NCBI GenBank assembly: GCA_946811185.2
Contig: OX328106.1
Coordinates: 33,751,626-33,815,625 of the forward strand
Direction: 5' to 3'
DNA: 64,000 nt
Origin: Hippopus hippopus
Taxonomy: Eukaryota; Mollusca; Bivalvia; Cardiida; Cardiidae
The translations under genes were made by a program, and so were the position numbers. The notes under the pieces are model-generated. The model was not told the DNA's origin, made no database searches, and saw nothing but the letters and a program-made list of their open reading frames with translations. How positions within the stretch are numbered: the stretch's first letter is position 1; the number at the start of each line of letters is the position of its first letter. This document shows, piece by piece, positions 21,716 to 35,212 of the stretch.

Positions 21716-22254
21716 GGCTCAGATTATACTATTTCCAGTCTTTACTTTGCTCTCTTTTTAAATGTATATCTCCTGAAAATAATCTTGCAATGGACAACTT
21801 CGAAGTTACCCTTCTTAAATATGAATAACATTAATTTGAAAAGATGGAAACACATTGTGAACATTTTTACAGAATAAGGAAGTGCTTTTCCTGATTAATT
21901 ACATGTTTTACAACATTATTTCCAAAAAAGACAAAGATGACAAACAATAATTGTTTTGGCAACTTGTGTGTCCTATCTTTTGTTTTCTTTTTAATCTAAC
22001 ATTCAGTTGTGAAATTAAATTCCCCTGACCCTAATTATTGTGAATGTAATCTTTCCTATTTCACAATGAATAGCATTTGTAGGAAAGCAGCCAATAGCTA
22101 AGAAAGAGTGAATTGAATAGTGTGTTAGTACTTTACAAAGAAACTGCTAGAGCTCAGTTACCACTATGCTATAATCAGATATACATGTATTTTCAAAAAA
22201 TGGTATAAACCTTCTCCGTGCCAGTTTGAAAATAAAAAACAAGGACTTTGCTGA

Positions 22255-22315
22255 ATGCCTAGCTCAAGATCAGACTGCACAGAAGGTGCAGTCTGATCTT
22301 AGACATGCACAGTCC
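22255..22315. repeat. GATCAGACTGCA hairpin repeat
   Basis: AAGATCAGACTGCAC-AGAAG-GTGCAGTCTGATCTT, a 15-bp perfect stem. Confidence 0.65.
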
Positions 22316-22427
22316 ATGTTTTTAATCAAGCCTGTATGATATAAATCTTGAGTTGCAACAGGTTGAATTTTCAGCCTACGAAAGAGGTCCAGTTACACAT
22401 CTGTTGCAGATAGAGCGAAACACCGAA

Positions 22428-22643
22428 TTAAGATGTTACCATTTGACTTAATCAAATTTAAAGCATTTGCAGATGGCATAAGACATGTCACTCAAATGAT
22501 GAATTCTTTTTTTGATAAGGTAGAACATATTGTGGGAAAAGGAGAAAACTTTGGTTACCAGCATTTTTTCCAGTTTTCACAATGTTTCAAAGCCCTCTTC
22601 TTCAGAGTTGTTAAGTCTCAGGAATGTATGGTTCAAAGATTAA
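22428..22643 (-). repeat. TTAA hairpin MITE, worn
   Basis: B copy; ends degraded (TTAAGATGTTACCATTTGAC, GTATGGTTCAAAGATTAA). It is the last copy before a 15-kb interval without any. Confidence 0.8.
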
Positions 22644-23037
22644 ACAACCCCATCCTATTATTTCTGTCTATAAGATTTTATATATTTTTACAGATATGTT
22701 TGATGTTCAAGGTTTGTACTGCATAACTCTTAATCTACTAATCAAACAAAAGATACAAGTGTATGTTTGCAAGCCTTTTGGGTAGAATACTAGTACCTTT
22801 TAAAATATTTGACTATGTAGCTTCAAAATCTAACTACATAGTTTTAGTTGTCTGATCCTTACCTACATTTTTTGCATAAGTACCTGAAGTTGACCTCATT
22901 GGAGAAAGAATTAATTACTTGAGCAGACATTAAGTTTGGTCTCATGAAAATAGACTGGTTACCAAGTACAAAAACCGTGCAATGATTATCTGCAGCAAAC
23001 TGTTTAGACAGAAGGAAAGTTTTGTTTTTACATAACG

Positions 23038-25322
23038 GCTCAGCCACAATCAGATGCGCTTTTTTTTTACACAAAGCTTGTTACATGCTTCTGTAATGTA
23101 GAAAAAAGTGTTTACACCCTCTATTTTTGTTTCAGAAATGACTGAAATATTCTGTTATGCTGTTTCATTTGAAAAAGCACTATTTTTAACAAATAATTCC
23201 ATAACCATTTCTCTAATTGTGCATAGTATGATATCACTTTTTATATAATATATGGAATGTCTTCTTTCTTTTGCCGGTTAAATTATCCATGGAGGTCAAC
23301 TAGAACCTAAATGGCATCAAAAAGACCAAATGTCTACTTTGTTAAATGTTTTCCAATTTGGGAAGTGCTAGTTAGCACAGCACCCTTAGCCACAGCAGAT
23401 ACGTTTTAAATCACAATTGTGAAGTATAACATACAGCTAATGAGTTTGTATAACATCAAGTATGTCAGGAAACAAATAAGTTTCGAGTTTTCATTTTGTT
23501 TGTATGGTGTAAAATGGTCCAAAAAAATGTCTTGTCCTTAGACACCCTTGTTTTTATTGAAGACTTTGAAAGAGTAAGGTGATGTTTATGTGGATTGTAC
23601 ATGTGGGTGTAAGCACTAAGTTCACATAGGAAACATATGGATTGTTATTAACAGAAAGGGTTTATGAGTCTTCGAATACAAAAATGTCTTGTCCGTTGAC
23701 ACGTCATGTCAGTAGACACTAAAACTTAATGAATATTGAGAAGAGAAATTACAAAAAAAAATACTGATTTAATCTAAATCCAATTTGTTTATCTTCTTAT
23801 TTTATAATTATGTCTCCCCCCATCAGGGTCGGGAGACATATTGTTTTTCCCTGTACGTCTGTCCGTCCGTCCATCTGTCTGTCCATCCGTCACAAATCAT
23901 GTCTGCTCTATAACTCGAAAACCTTTTAAGATATTTTGATAAAACTTCACAATTTGTAAAGCACCATGAGACAAAGTGTCATGCACAAGAACCATTACTC
24001 TGGCTTGTATATTTTTCGAGTTATTTCCCTTTGATTATTTTTCTTATTCATTTTACATACAATTTCTTGTCTGCTCTATAACTTGAAAACCATTAGAGAA
24101 AAATGACCATTATTATCCCCTGCCGAAGGCGGAAGGATGTAGTTTTAGCATTGTCCGTCCTTCCTTCCGTCGGTGAGAATATCTCCAGTACCATTGGACG
24201 GAATTTCATGAAACTTTATACATGTGTACAAAAACCCATTCCGCCGATACACTTTTTTTTTTTTTTTTTGATTCGATGAAAAATGACCGACTGGGAGTGA
24301 TTTTAAATTACCCAGTGAAGTACATTTTTCGGCGGGGGATATCATTTCAACGAAATTGCTTGTTTCAGTTTGAAATTGCCTTGGTGACATATCAATCCAT
24401 CTGACACCAAAAAGGGAGCAGACATCTGTTTTTTTTATAGAAAAACAAATTCTAGTTATTACTTTGAATTACACTTAGATTTTGGAAAGAAAACTATATT
24501 ATTTCTCTCTAGTCAGTGAGAAATACCTATTTTGGCAATTAAAATTTCAGTTATGAACGATTGCACTAAGAAAAGAGTGCCAAAATTTGATTTTTTATCC
24601 AGCATTGATAACAAATGTACATCTTTGTTCTACATAAACAAAAAAATTCTAGTATTTTGGGGTTATTCTAGTCAAAATTTGGAACTCTACCAACAGAGAC
24701 TGGTGTCTACGGACAGGACATTTTCTATATATTCGCATAATTTTTCATCGTTTTCAGAATTATTTGATTGAGAATGAATAGAATGGATCTCAGAGAAAGA
24801 AAAAAAAACCTTCACAGCCTGACTGAGAGAATAGCATCTGTAAAACATAAAAGCTTGGATACTGATAGCCACAAGTTCCACAACTTAAACAGTTTAGGAT
24901 ATTTAATCCTTAAAATCATTTTATACTTTTATAAAATTATTTGAAGAAGGAAATATCCAAAATCCTGACTGTATACTATTTACCACAAACAACCTGCAAC
25001 TGTTACAGTGCTTAGAAGTTAGTCTGCTTTTTAACTAAACAATCTTTCATAATGATATTGTGTATCAAGATCAGACTATATCCACCAGATCAGACTGTAT
25101 CCTCATTATAAAGTAAAACTGGGGGTTTTCATGGGTATATACGTACATTATTTTTCTTACCTCTGCTCTAAAACTTAGATTGTGGGTGCTTCTTAAAACG
25201 GCAGTTCTAACATGTACCAACATTTGATGTTCTGACCAGAAAGAAGAAAAATGTTACAATTGTTCATTTTAGAATTCTAATTTTACACTTGTTAGACTTA
25301 GGTTCAATATGCGTGTTTTCGC
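23038..25322 (+). repeat. Composite locus, left inverted arm
   Basis: Starts with GCTCAGCCACAATCAGATGC. It is the reverse complement of the right arm 26775-31450, with the inserts at 23812-24447 here and 27701-30621 there left out; the arms without inserts are about 1.65 and 1.75 kb. Matching landmarks include CTAGTTAGCACAGCACCCTT (here) and AGGGTACTGTGCTAACTAGC (right arm), and ACAAGTTCCACAACTTAAAC against its complement near 27225. Confidence 0.85.
23812..24447 (+). repeat. Insert in left arm: ATGTCTCCC...GGGAGACAT element with nested family P fragment
   Basis: Starts with a GTCTCCC/GGGAGAC stem and GTCCGTCC microsatellite, then two worn repeats of CTGCTCTATAACTCGAAAAC. At 24112 a family P fragment (CTGCC-GAA-GGCGG hairpin to CGAAATTGCTTGTTT) is nested. 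The right arm near 27655 is the empty site. Confidence 0.75.
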
Positions 25323-26774
25323 AATGAGTTCTAGTCGTTCATGTTGAATTGTTCATATACTTGATAATACTTCAGTTACGTTTAAAAAGTTCAGTGAGGC
25401 TTGTTTAGGGTATCTGGGTGTGATGGATATTTCTATTATACAATATTAGCAATTTTTACTTGTTGTGAATGAAATGTTATTGAAATGTAAGATGTAAATT
25501 TAAAGATAAATGGGATTTTCAATTTGGAGTTAGGTACAATACAAAATCCCTAAGCAAGCCACATTCTTTACACATTTTAGAATTTCTGTAATGAATTTTT
25601 TTTTGCAGTTAATATGTTTCCTGCATTTGATTATTTTAGAATTTCTATAATGAAGTCATTTTTTTGCAGTAGTTACATTTTCTGCATTTGATTATTTGTA
25701 TATGCAGCTTCCACACAGTAAAACTGTCTCATCCGTAGACACCATATTTTATCAAACCCAAAGCATAAAAACAAATTTCAGACTGATTTTTGCCTTAACA
25801 AACAGTTTTCTGCCTAAATCAAAACATATATCTATGACTTTTGTACAGTTTTTAAAGACACATTTAGCTTTACAAAAATATGTTCTGTTCGTAGACATGT
25901 TCATTTATGCCACAATTCTTGAAAATATTGCATAAATATACCAAATTTAGTTTGAAAGAATTTTAGTTTAACACCTGTTTATAGACTTCAACTATAAAAC
26001 ACTTGTTTTTGTGCAAAGAACTGTTTTATAAATGATTTCTCTTGATAAAAGCCAGTGTTCAATTGCTGCATACATGTTTTACATTCAGTTCCACTCCGAA
26101 AAGTGAAAAAACATACATTCTATCCTTAGTGTATAATTTGTTTATCATACTGAGACATAAGAAACAAGGTATCATGTATGCTTTCGAAGATTTATTTGAA
26201 ACATGTACCTTTTGTCTTGTCCATAGACATTTTGGCTAAATTTCACAGACAAAGTTTAAAGCTCTGTAACTTAGCAACTAGATGACATAAAACAAAAACT
26301 GAAAGCTCTGTGGATTTGTCGTATGCTCTAGTTTGTCATAATGTTCCTTGCAAATAGCATTTTTCTTTAAAACATGTTTATAGCAACTGATAGGAGCCCT
26401 TTCTTTGTACGGTATTTATATACAATTTTGTGGTTCCACAGACCAGAAAAAATATGAACATGAACGAAACGAATTCATTTTGGTACCAAAATGTTCTCTT
26501 TGCTGTGCCTTTCAAAAAATAAGACCATTTGATTGTATAGATTTATCTTCAGTGAAAAAGAGTCAGTTAAATTTTGATAGTGTGTTGTCCTGATTTTTCC
26601 TCATAAATTCATCTTTCAAGCAGAAATGTGAGGATTTTTACTTTTGATACACTATAACGCCAACTGGTTTAAGACAAGATTATAGAATGTGAAAAAACGT
26701 ACAAAAAGTGGATTGGAAGAACTTTATTTTTGACCTGTGATGGAATAAAAATTTGCATCTGACTGGGGCTGAGC
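25323..26774 (+). repeat. Composite locus, spacer unit d (copy 1)
   Basis: About 1.45 kb between the arms, from AATGAGTTCTAGTCGTTCAT to GCATCTGACTGGGGCTGAGC. The same unit recurs directly at 31451-37397 with three inserts. No coding frame is recognised. Confidence 0.85.
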
Positions 26775-27700
26775 AGTTTGGGGAAACATGCATATTCAAC
26801 GTAAGTCTAACAGCTGTAAAATTATAATTTGAAGATGAACAATTGTGATATTTTTCTTATTTCTGCTCAGAACATCAAATGTTGGTACTTGTTAGAACCG
26901 CCGATGTGGCAGTTCTAAGGAGCACCCACACTCTAAGTTTTAGAGCAGAGGTAAGAAAAATAATGTACGTATATACCCATGAAAACCCCCAGTTTTACTT
27001 TATAATGAGGATACAGTCTGATCTGGTGGATATAGTCTGATCTTGATACACAATATCATTATGAAAGATTGTTTAATTAAAAAGCAGACTAACTTCTAAG
27101 CACTGTAACAGTTGCAGGTTGTTTGTGGTAAATAGTATACAGTCAGGATTTTGGATATTTCCTTCTTCAAATAATTTTATAAAAGTATTAAATGATTTTA
27201 GGGATTAAATATCCTAAACTGTTTAAGTTGTGGAACTTGTGGCTATCAGTATCCAAGCTTTTATGTTTTACAGATGCTATTCTCTCAGTCAGGCTGTGAA
27301 GGTTTTTTTTCTTTCTTTCTCTGAGATCCATTCTATTCATTCTCAATCAAATAATTCTGAAAACGATGAAAAATTATGCAAATATATAGAAAATGTCCTG
27401 TCTGTAGACACCAGTCTCTGTTGGTAGAGTTCCAAATTTTGACTGGAATAACCCCAAAATACTAGATTTTTTTTTTTATGTAGAACAAAGATACCGGTAT
27501 ATATTTGTTATTAATACTGGATAAAAAATCAAATTTTGGCACTCTTTTCATAGTGCAATCATTCATAATTAAAATTTTAATTGCTAAAATAGCTTTTTGT
27601 CACTGACTAGAGAGAAATAATATACTTTCCAAAATCTAAGTGTAATTCAAAGTATGAATTATAAAATAAGAAGGTAAACAAATTGGATGTAGATTAAAGG

Positions 27701-30621
27701 TGGGTATTTAGATTTTTCACATCTCACCAAATTAAAAAATATATATATCACTGAAATTTATATGAAAAAACAATACAAATCATCAATAATTAAGAACCAT
27801 AAAATTACAAAAATTTTTTTTGATGGTGTTCCCTTACAAGGCTACGTAGCCTCTTAAGGTATTTTTAGATTTAGCGCCAAAAATCAAAAAGCATTGTGGG
27901 AATGTCAAGTGACTGGCACGTGATTAATGTCGCTCAAATTCCATAACATAACAAACATGTAATTATTTTCCATAATGTCTTCTTCGGACGCTATGTTTGA
28001 AGCTTCGTCTGTGTATTTCCGGTATGTAAATGAGCAAGTTGCTCATGTAAAAATAGACCGTGTTTCTTGTCGGTGTCGACCTGGGCCGTAGTAAATCTCT
28101 AATTATCCCCCGCCGAAGGCGGAGGGATAGTTTTAGCGTTGTCCGTCTGTCCGTCCTTGCGACCGTCCATGTGTCTGTCCAGGTGAATATCTCCAATACC
28201 ATTGGATGGAATTTTGTGAAACTTTATATGTGTGTACAATAACCCATTCAGCCGAGAGTCTTTTTTTGTTTTTTGATTCGATGCAAAATGGCCCACTGGG
28301 AGCGATTTTAAGTTACGCGGTTGAGTGAATTTTTGGTCATTTTTACAGCATTTTCTGCTTGTCCAGAGCATAACTTTGTCATCTCCATTCCGATTGACTT
28401 GAAACTTGGCATTTGTGTTTGTTGCAATAATACGGACTGCAGTGCGAAACAAACATAACTCTACCTCGTGCTGTCTTCGAGTTATTTCCCTTTGATCGTC
28501 ATTTTTACAGCATTTTCTGCTTGTCTGAAGCATAACTTTGTCATCTCCAGTCCAATTGACTTGCAACTTGGCATTTGTGTTTGTTGCAATTATACAGACT
28601 GCAGTGCGAAAGAACCATAACTCTACCTCGTGCTGTCTTTGAGTTATTTCCCTTTGATCGTCATTTTTACAGCATTTTCTGCTGTCCGGAGCATAACTTT
28701 GTCATCTCCAGTCCGATTGACTTGAAACTTGGCATTTGTGTTTGTTGCAATAATACGGAGTGCATTGCAAAAGAAACATAACTCTACCTGGTGCTGTCTT
28801 TGAATTATTTCCCTTTGATCTTCATTTTTACAGCATTGTCTGCTTGTCCAGAGCATAACTTTGTCATCTCCAGTCTGATTGACTTGAAACTTGGCATTTG
28901 TGTTTGTTGCAATGATACGGAGTGCAGTGTCAAAGAACCATAACTGTACCTCGTGCTGTATTTGAGTTATTTCCCTTTGATCGTAATTTTTACAGCATTT
29001 TCTGCTTGTCCGGAATATAACTTTGTCATTTTTAGTCTGAACATCTTCAAATTTGGTATGCATGATTGTTGAAAAATTACAGAGTGCCGTGCCAAAGGAC
29101 CATAACTCTTTCTAGCACAAATTTTGAGTTATTATCCCTTAGATCTTCATTTTTATAGCATTTCTTGCTTGTCCGGAGCATAACTTTGTCATCTTAAGTA
29201 GGAATGATTTGAAATATGATATGCTTATTTGTTGCAATATTTGGAAGTGCAGTGTGCAAGAATTGTAACTCTACCTTGTGCTGTCTTTGAGTTATTTCCC
29301 TCTGATCATCATTTTTACAGCATTTAGTGCTTGTCCGGAATATAACTTTGTCATCTCAAGTCAGAACGACTTCAAACTTGGTATGCATGTTTGTTGCAAT
29401 ATTAGGAGTACTGTGCGCAAGAACAATAACTCTTCCTGGCACGGATTTTGAGTAATTCCACTTTTATCTTCATTTTTACAGTATTTCTTGCTTGTCTGGA
29501 ACGGAACTTTGTCACCTCAAGTCAAATTGACTTGAGACTTGGTAAACATGTTTGTTGCAGTTACAAAAAGTGCAATGCACTGAAGCCGTAACCTTACCTA
29601 ATGCCCTTTTTGAATTATTCCCTATTCATTATTTTTTTTTTACAGCTTTTCATGCTTCTGTACAATATAACTTTGTCTTTTCATGTTGGAATGACCTGAA
29701 ACATATGCATGTTTCCTTAACATTAGAGGAGACATTCATGCCTATTTCAATCACTTACACAATTTCTGCTGCACTACTATTTTCCTGTACCTGCCCTTTA
29801 CGATTATTATCCCCCCTCGACAATTGGCGGTGGTACGGGCATATCTTGCGACAATTTGCCACTTTTGTTCATTAAATGTCATGTCATGAAAAAAGGGGGC
29901 TTGACAAATATTTTCATTATGGACCAATATCTCTTTCACTACAGGACAAAATGCAATTAAACTTCATCTTTATTAAGCCACAGACAATAGTTATTTGATT
30001 TTATTTCATGAAATGCCATGTCACGAAAAAAGGGGGCTAAATGTATAATTTCATTATGGACCAATAACAGTTAGTTCGCCCATTCGTCCACCTGGACAGA
30101 TATTTTCTAAAGTCCTTGACGAACATTTATGAAACTTCATGCATGTCTTTCTTAGGATAGTCCGTTGATACAATTTTCTTTTATATATATATAATGACGT
30201 GTCATGAAAAAAGGGGGCTTGATGTATATTTCCATCATTTGTTTTCATTTAATGAAATGCCATGTTATGGTAAAAGGGAACTTAATGTATTATCTCATTA
30301 TGGACCGCTTATATATTTTTCATTTTATGAAATGCTGTGCCATGGAAAAAGGGGGCTTAATGTGTAATTTATCATGGACCATTAACAAAAAGGCCACATG
30401 TTCATGCAACACACAATACCTCTCATATGTTTGTATCAAAAAAGGTCCTTTTCGGCGGGGGATATCATTTCAACGAAATTGCTTGTTTCTCTTGTTGTCG
30501 GATGGTTTTTGACTACTGCGGTTTTATGAATGAAAATTAAAAGGCTTTGGGAGTATAAGGATGATTTTTTTGTATTTTTGTAAAATTTTCGTCCCAAAAT
30601 CTGAAGGGCCACCTTTAAAAC
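27701..30621 (+). mobile_element. Insert in right arm: GGTGG-end MITE carrying a family P element
   Basis: The left arm at 23760-23790 gives the empty site. The outer ends TTAAAGGTGGGTATTTAGAT and ATCTGAAGGGCCACCTTTAA are imperfect inverted repeats with TTAAA-like flanks. A family P element fills the middle (28103-30488). Confidence 0.65.
28103..30488 (+). repeat. Family P element: CGCC-GAA-GGCG hairpin, microsatellite, ~161-bp tandem array, CTTGTT end
   Basis: The TATCCCCCGCC-GAA-GGCGGAGGGATA hairpin is followed by GTCCGTCTGTCC microsatellite. Eight to nine units of about 161 bp follow (TCATTTTTACAGCATTTTCT at 28337, 28499, 28661, 28822, 28984, 29147, 29309 and 29469), then several units with CATGTCATGAAAAAAGGGGG (29880-30350). 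The end is CGAAATTGCTTGTTTC. Long minus-strand frames are by-products of the array. Confidence 0.85.
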
Positions 30622-31568
30622 AGTATTTTTTTGTAATTCTCTTCTCAATATTCTTTAAGTTTTAGTGTCTACAGACAAAATGTGTCTACGGACAAGACAT
30701 ATTTGTTTTCGAAGACTCATAAACCCTTTCTGTTAGTAACAATCCATATGTTTCCTATGTGAACTTAGTGCTTACACCCACTTGTACAATCCACATAAAC
30801 ATCACCTTACTCTTTCAAAGTCTTCAATAAAAACAAGGGTGTCTAAGGACAAGACATTTTTTTTGGACCATTTTACACCATACAAACAAAATGAAAACTG
30901 GAAACTTACTTGTTTCCTGACATACTTGATGTTATACAAACTCATTAACTGGTATGTTATACTTCACAATACACCAAATCAATTTGTGATTTAAAACATA
31001 TCTGCAGTGGCTAAGGGTACTGTGCTAACTAGCACTTCCCAAATTTGGAAAACATATAACAAAGTTGACATTTGGTCTTTTTGATGCCATTTGGAATCTA
31101 GGTGACGAAGATGGATAATTTTACCGACAAAAGAAAGAAGACATTCCATATTATATAAAAAGTGGTATCTTATTATGCTCATTTAGAGGAATGGTTATGG
31201 AATTAATTGTTAAAAATAGTGCTTTTTCAAATGAAACAGATAACAGTATTTTTCAATCATTTTTTTACCATGTTGTGTGCTGATGCGAAAAATATGTTAG
31301 ACAAATGATGTTCAGTGTCATTTGACCTCTAGATCTAGTCCCTTAACACTTCTCTGAAACAAAAATAGAGGGTGTAAACACTTTTTTCTACATTACAGAA
31401 GCATGTAACAAGCCTTGTGTAAAAAAAAATGCATCTGATTGTGGCTGAGCCAAATGAGTTCTAGTCGTTCATGTTGAATTTTTCATATAGTTGATAATAG
31501 TTCAGTGAGGCTTGTTTAGGGTATCTGGGCGTGATGGATATTTCTGTTATACAATATTAGCAATTTTT

Positions 31569-32847
31569 AGCTCCACTGGCCGAAGGCCAGTGGGCTTATG
31601 TCATGGCCTGTTGTCCGTCCGTCCGTCCGTCCGTCCGTGCGTCCGTCCGTCCGTCCGTCCGTGCGTTAACTTTTTTTTAAAACGTCTTCTTCTCTGAAAC
31701 TACCCATCCAATTTTGATGAAACTTCACAGAAATGATCCTGCCATGGTCCTCTTCAGAATTTCTTGAAAGAATTTAATTCCTTCAAAAACTCTGGTTGCC
31801 ATGGCAACAAAACTGAAAAATTTTGAAAATCTTTGAAAATCTTCTTGTCTGAAACCGTAAGGCCAAGGGCTACCAAATTTGGCATGTAGCTTTATCTAGT
31901 GGACCTCTACTAAGTTTCTTCAATTTATAGCCCTGGGGTCAAAATTGGCCCCGCCCCGGGGGTCACAAGTTTTACATGGGCTTATTTAGGGAGAACTTTA
32001 AAATTCCTCTTCTACCTAGCCATAGGGCCTAGAGCTACCAAATTTGGCATGTAGCTTTATCTAGTGGACCTCTGCCAAGATTGTTCAAATTATAGCCCTG
32101 GGGTCAAATTAGGCCCTGCCCGGGGGTAACAAGTTTTACATGGGCTTATATAACAAGTTTTACATGGGCTTATATAGGGAGAACTTCAAAATTCTTCTTT
32201 GACCTTGCCATGGGGCCTAGGGCTACCAAATTTGGCATGTGGCTTTATCTAGTGGGCCTCTACCAAGAGTGCCCAAATTATAGCCCTTGGGTCAAATTTG
32301 ACCCCACCCCGGGGGTCACAAGTTTTACATGGGCTTATTTAGGGAAAACTTTAGAAATCTCCCTGTACCTAGCCGTAAGGCCTAGGGCTACCAAATTTTG
32401 CATGTGGCTTTATCTAGTGGGTCTCTACCAAGAGTGCTTAAATTATAGCCCTGGGGTCAAAATTGGCCCTGCCCCGGGGGTCACAAGTTTTACATGGGCT
32501 TATGTAGAGAAAACTTAAGAAATCTCCCTGTACTTACTCATAAAGCGTAGGGCTACCAAATTTCGCATGTAGCTATATCTAAAGGCCCTTTACCAAGAGT
32601 GCGTAAATTATAGCTCTAGGGGGGAATTTGATTCCCCCCGAGGGGTAAGAAGTTTTACATGGGCTTATATAGTGAAATCTTTAGAAATCTTCTTGTTACT
32701 AACCATATGAACTAGGGCTACCAATTTTAGTCCTGTTTCAGGGGTCTTATGTTCAAAACCAATTGGCCAAGTATTGTAATGTTTGGCATGTAGTGATTTT
32801 ACGTATTAGCCAGTGGAGCGATACAGGGCCATCATGGCCCTCTTGTT
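31569..32847 (+). mobile_element. Family R element, complete (1279 bp)
   Basis: Starts AGCTCCACTGGCC-GAA-GGCCAGTGG (9-bp stem, GAA loop), then a GTCC microsatellite (31611-31667), TCTGGTTGCCATGGCAACAA and about five units of ~150 bp with GGGGGTCACAAGTTTTACAT. It ends CATCATGGCCCTCTTGTT. The empty site in spacer copy 1 (25451-25458) shows insertion between T and A with no duplication. Confidence 0.9.
31611..31667 (+). repeat. GTCC tetranucleotide microsatellite
   Basis: About 14 GTCC/GTGC units directly after the left hairpin of the family R element. Confidence 0.95.
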
Positions 32848-33086
32848 ACTTGTTGTGAATGAAATGTTAATGAAATGTAAGATTTAAATTTAAAGATAAA
32901 TGGGATTTTCAATTTGGAGTTGGGTATAATACTCATTCCCTGAGCAAGCCACATTCTATACACATGTTAGAATTTCTATAATGAATTTTCTTTTGCAGTT
33001 AATATGTTTCCTGCATTTGATTATTTTAGAATTTCTATAATGAAGTCATTCTTTGCAGTAATTTCATTTTCGGCATTTGATTATTA

Positions 33087-35181
33087 GTCCTCTACTGGCG
33101 AAGCCGAAGGGGACTTTAGGTTTGGGTTTGCACTCTGTCCGTCTGTCTGTCTGTCTGTCAGTCCACATGCAAATCAGTTTTCCGGACTTTTTTTCTAAAC
33201 GCTGCCAGATATTGAGCTGACTTTTGGTATGTAAGTCAACCACTATGAGTTACAGATCAAGTTCTAGTTTCGTTCCGGTCAACTGATTTTTTACGAAATT
33301 ACGCGCCTTGGACTTCGAAAATTATGCCGAAAAACAGTTTTCTGGATTTTTTTTCTAAATGCTGGTAGATATTGAGCTGATTTTAGGTATTCAAGTCAAC
33401 CACCATGAGTTACAGATCAAGTTTGGTTTGAGTTTTGTTCCGGTCCACGGATTTTTGATGAAATTACGAGCCTTGGGCTTAGAAATTTTTGCCAAAAAAA
33501 AAGTTTTCCGGACTTTTTAGCTCCACTGGCCGAAGGCCAGCAGGCTTATGTCATGGCCCGGTGTCTGTCGTGCATCTGTGCGTCTGTCCGTCCATCCATC
33601 CGTCCATGCGTTAACTTTTATTTCAAACATCTCTGAAACTACTCATCCAATTTTGATGAAACTTCATAGAAATGATCCTGCCATGGTCCTCTTCAGATTT
33701 CTTGAAAGAATTTGATTCCTTCAAAAACTCTGGTTGCCATGGCAACAAAACTTAAAAATATTGGAAATCTTTGAAAATCTTCTTGTCTGAAATCATAAGG
33801 CCTAGGGCTACCAAATTTGGCATGTAGCTTTATCTAGTAGACCTCTATCAAGTTTCTTCAAATTATAGCCCTGGGGTCAAAATTGGCCCCGCCCAGGGGG
33901 TCACAAGTTTTACATGGGCTTATATAGAGAAAACTTTAGAAGTCTCCCTGCACCTAGCCATAAGGCCTAGGGCTACCAAATTTTGCATGTGGCTTTATCT
34001 AGTGGGCCTCTACCAAGAGTGCCTAAATTGTAACCCTGGGGTCAAATTTGACCCCACCCCGGGGGTCACAAGTTTTACATGGGCTTATATAGAGAAAATT
34101 TCAGAAGTCTCCCTGCACCTAGCCATAAGGCCTAGGGCTACCAAATTTTGCATGTGGCTTTATCTAGTGGGCCCCTACCAAGAGTGCCCAAATTATAGCC
34201 CAAATTTGGCCCCACCCCGGGGGTCACAAGTTTTACATGGGCATATATGGTGAAAAATTTAGAAATCTCCCTGTACTTAGTCATAAAGCCTTGGGTTACC
34301 ACATTTTGCATGTAGCTTTATCTAGTGGGTCTTTACCAAGAGTGCTCAAATTATAGCCTTAGGGTTGAATTTGATCCCACTCCAGGGGTCAGAAGTTTTA
34401 CATGGGCTTAAATAGTGAAAACTTTAGAAATCTTTTTTTTACTGACCATAAGACTTAGGGCTACCAATTTTAGTCCTGTTTCAGGGGTCTCATGTTCAAA
34501 ACCAATTTGCCAAGTATTGTAAAGTTTTGCATGTAGTGGTTTTACTTATTAGCCAGTGGAGCGATACAGGGCCATCATGGCCCTCCTGTTTTCTAAACGC
34601 TGGCAGATATTGAGCTGATTTTTGGTGTGTAAGTCAACCACCATGAGTTACAGATCAAGTTTAAGTTTCGTTCTGGTCCACTGATTTTTGACGAAATTAC
34701 GGGCCTTGGACTTAGAAATTTTCGCTGAAAAAACAGTTTTCCGGACTTTTTTCTAAACGCTGGCAGATATTGAGCTGATTTTTGGTGTGTAAGTTAACCA
34801 CCATGAGTTACAGTTCAAGATCGAGTTTCATTCAGGTCCACTGATTTTTGAGGAAATTACGGGCCTTGGACTTAGAAAATTACACTGAAAAAACAGTTTT
34901 CCTGACTTTTTTACTTACAATGCTCATGTTTGGTATGTAGGTACCTGTCATTGATACCGATCTGTGGGTTATATGTCCAAGGTCAAGGCAAAAAAAATTT
35001 AACCCTTACCATGAAAACTTATCCTCAAAACTTTTCAGTCGTTTCTCTGTATATTCAAAGTACTTAAGTTATAACACTTATACATGGTAAGCTGGTACCT
35101 CTCATTTGTACACACCTGTTGATGATAAGGTCAAGGTCATCTCACAAGGTAAAGGTCATATTTCTGAAAATTTGCTTTTAC

Positions 35182-35212
<31 letters not shown>

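Larger units (their letters stand above)
26775..31450 (-). repeat. Composite locus, right inverted arm
   Basis: Reverse complement of 23038-25322. It ends GCATCTGATTGTGGCTGAGC at 31450. A 2.9-kb insert occupies 27701-30621. Confidence 0.85.

Noticed and set aside
28099..29063. Two long minus-strand open frames (155 and 139 residues) with repeated KFQVNxTGDDKVMLxTSRKCCKN-like blocks
   Set aside because: They lie entirely in the 161-bp tandem array of a family P element. The periodic peptide is a by-product of the repeat, and other units carry stops.
32210..34253. Open frames with repeated MWLYLVGLYQECxN blocks
   Set aside because: They are translations of the ~150-bp tandem units of family R elements.
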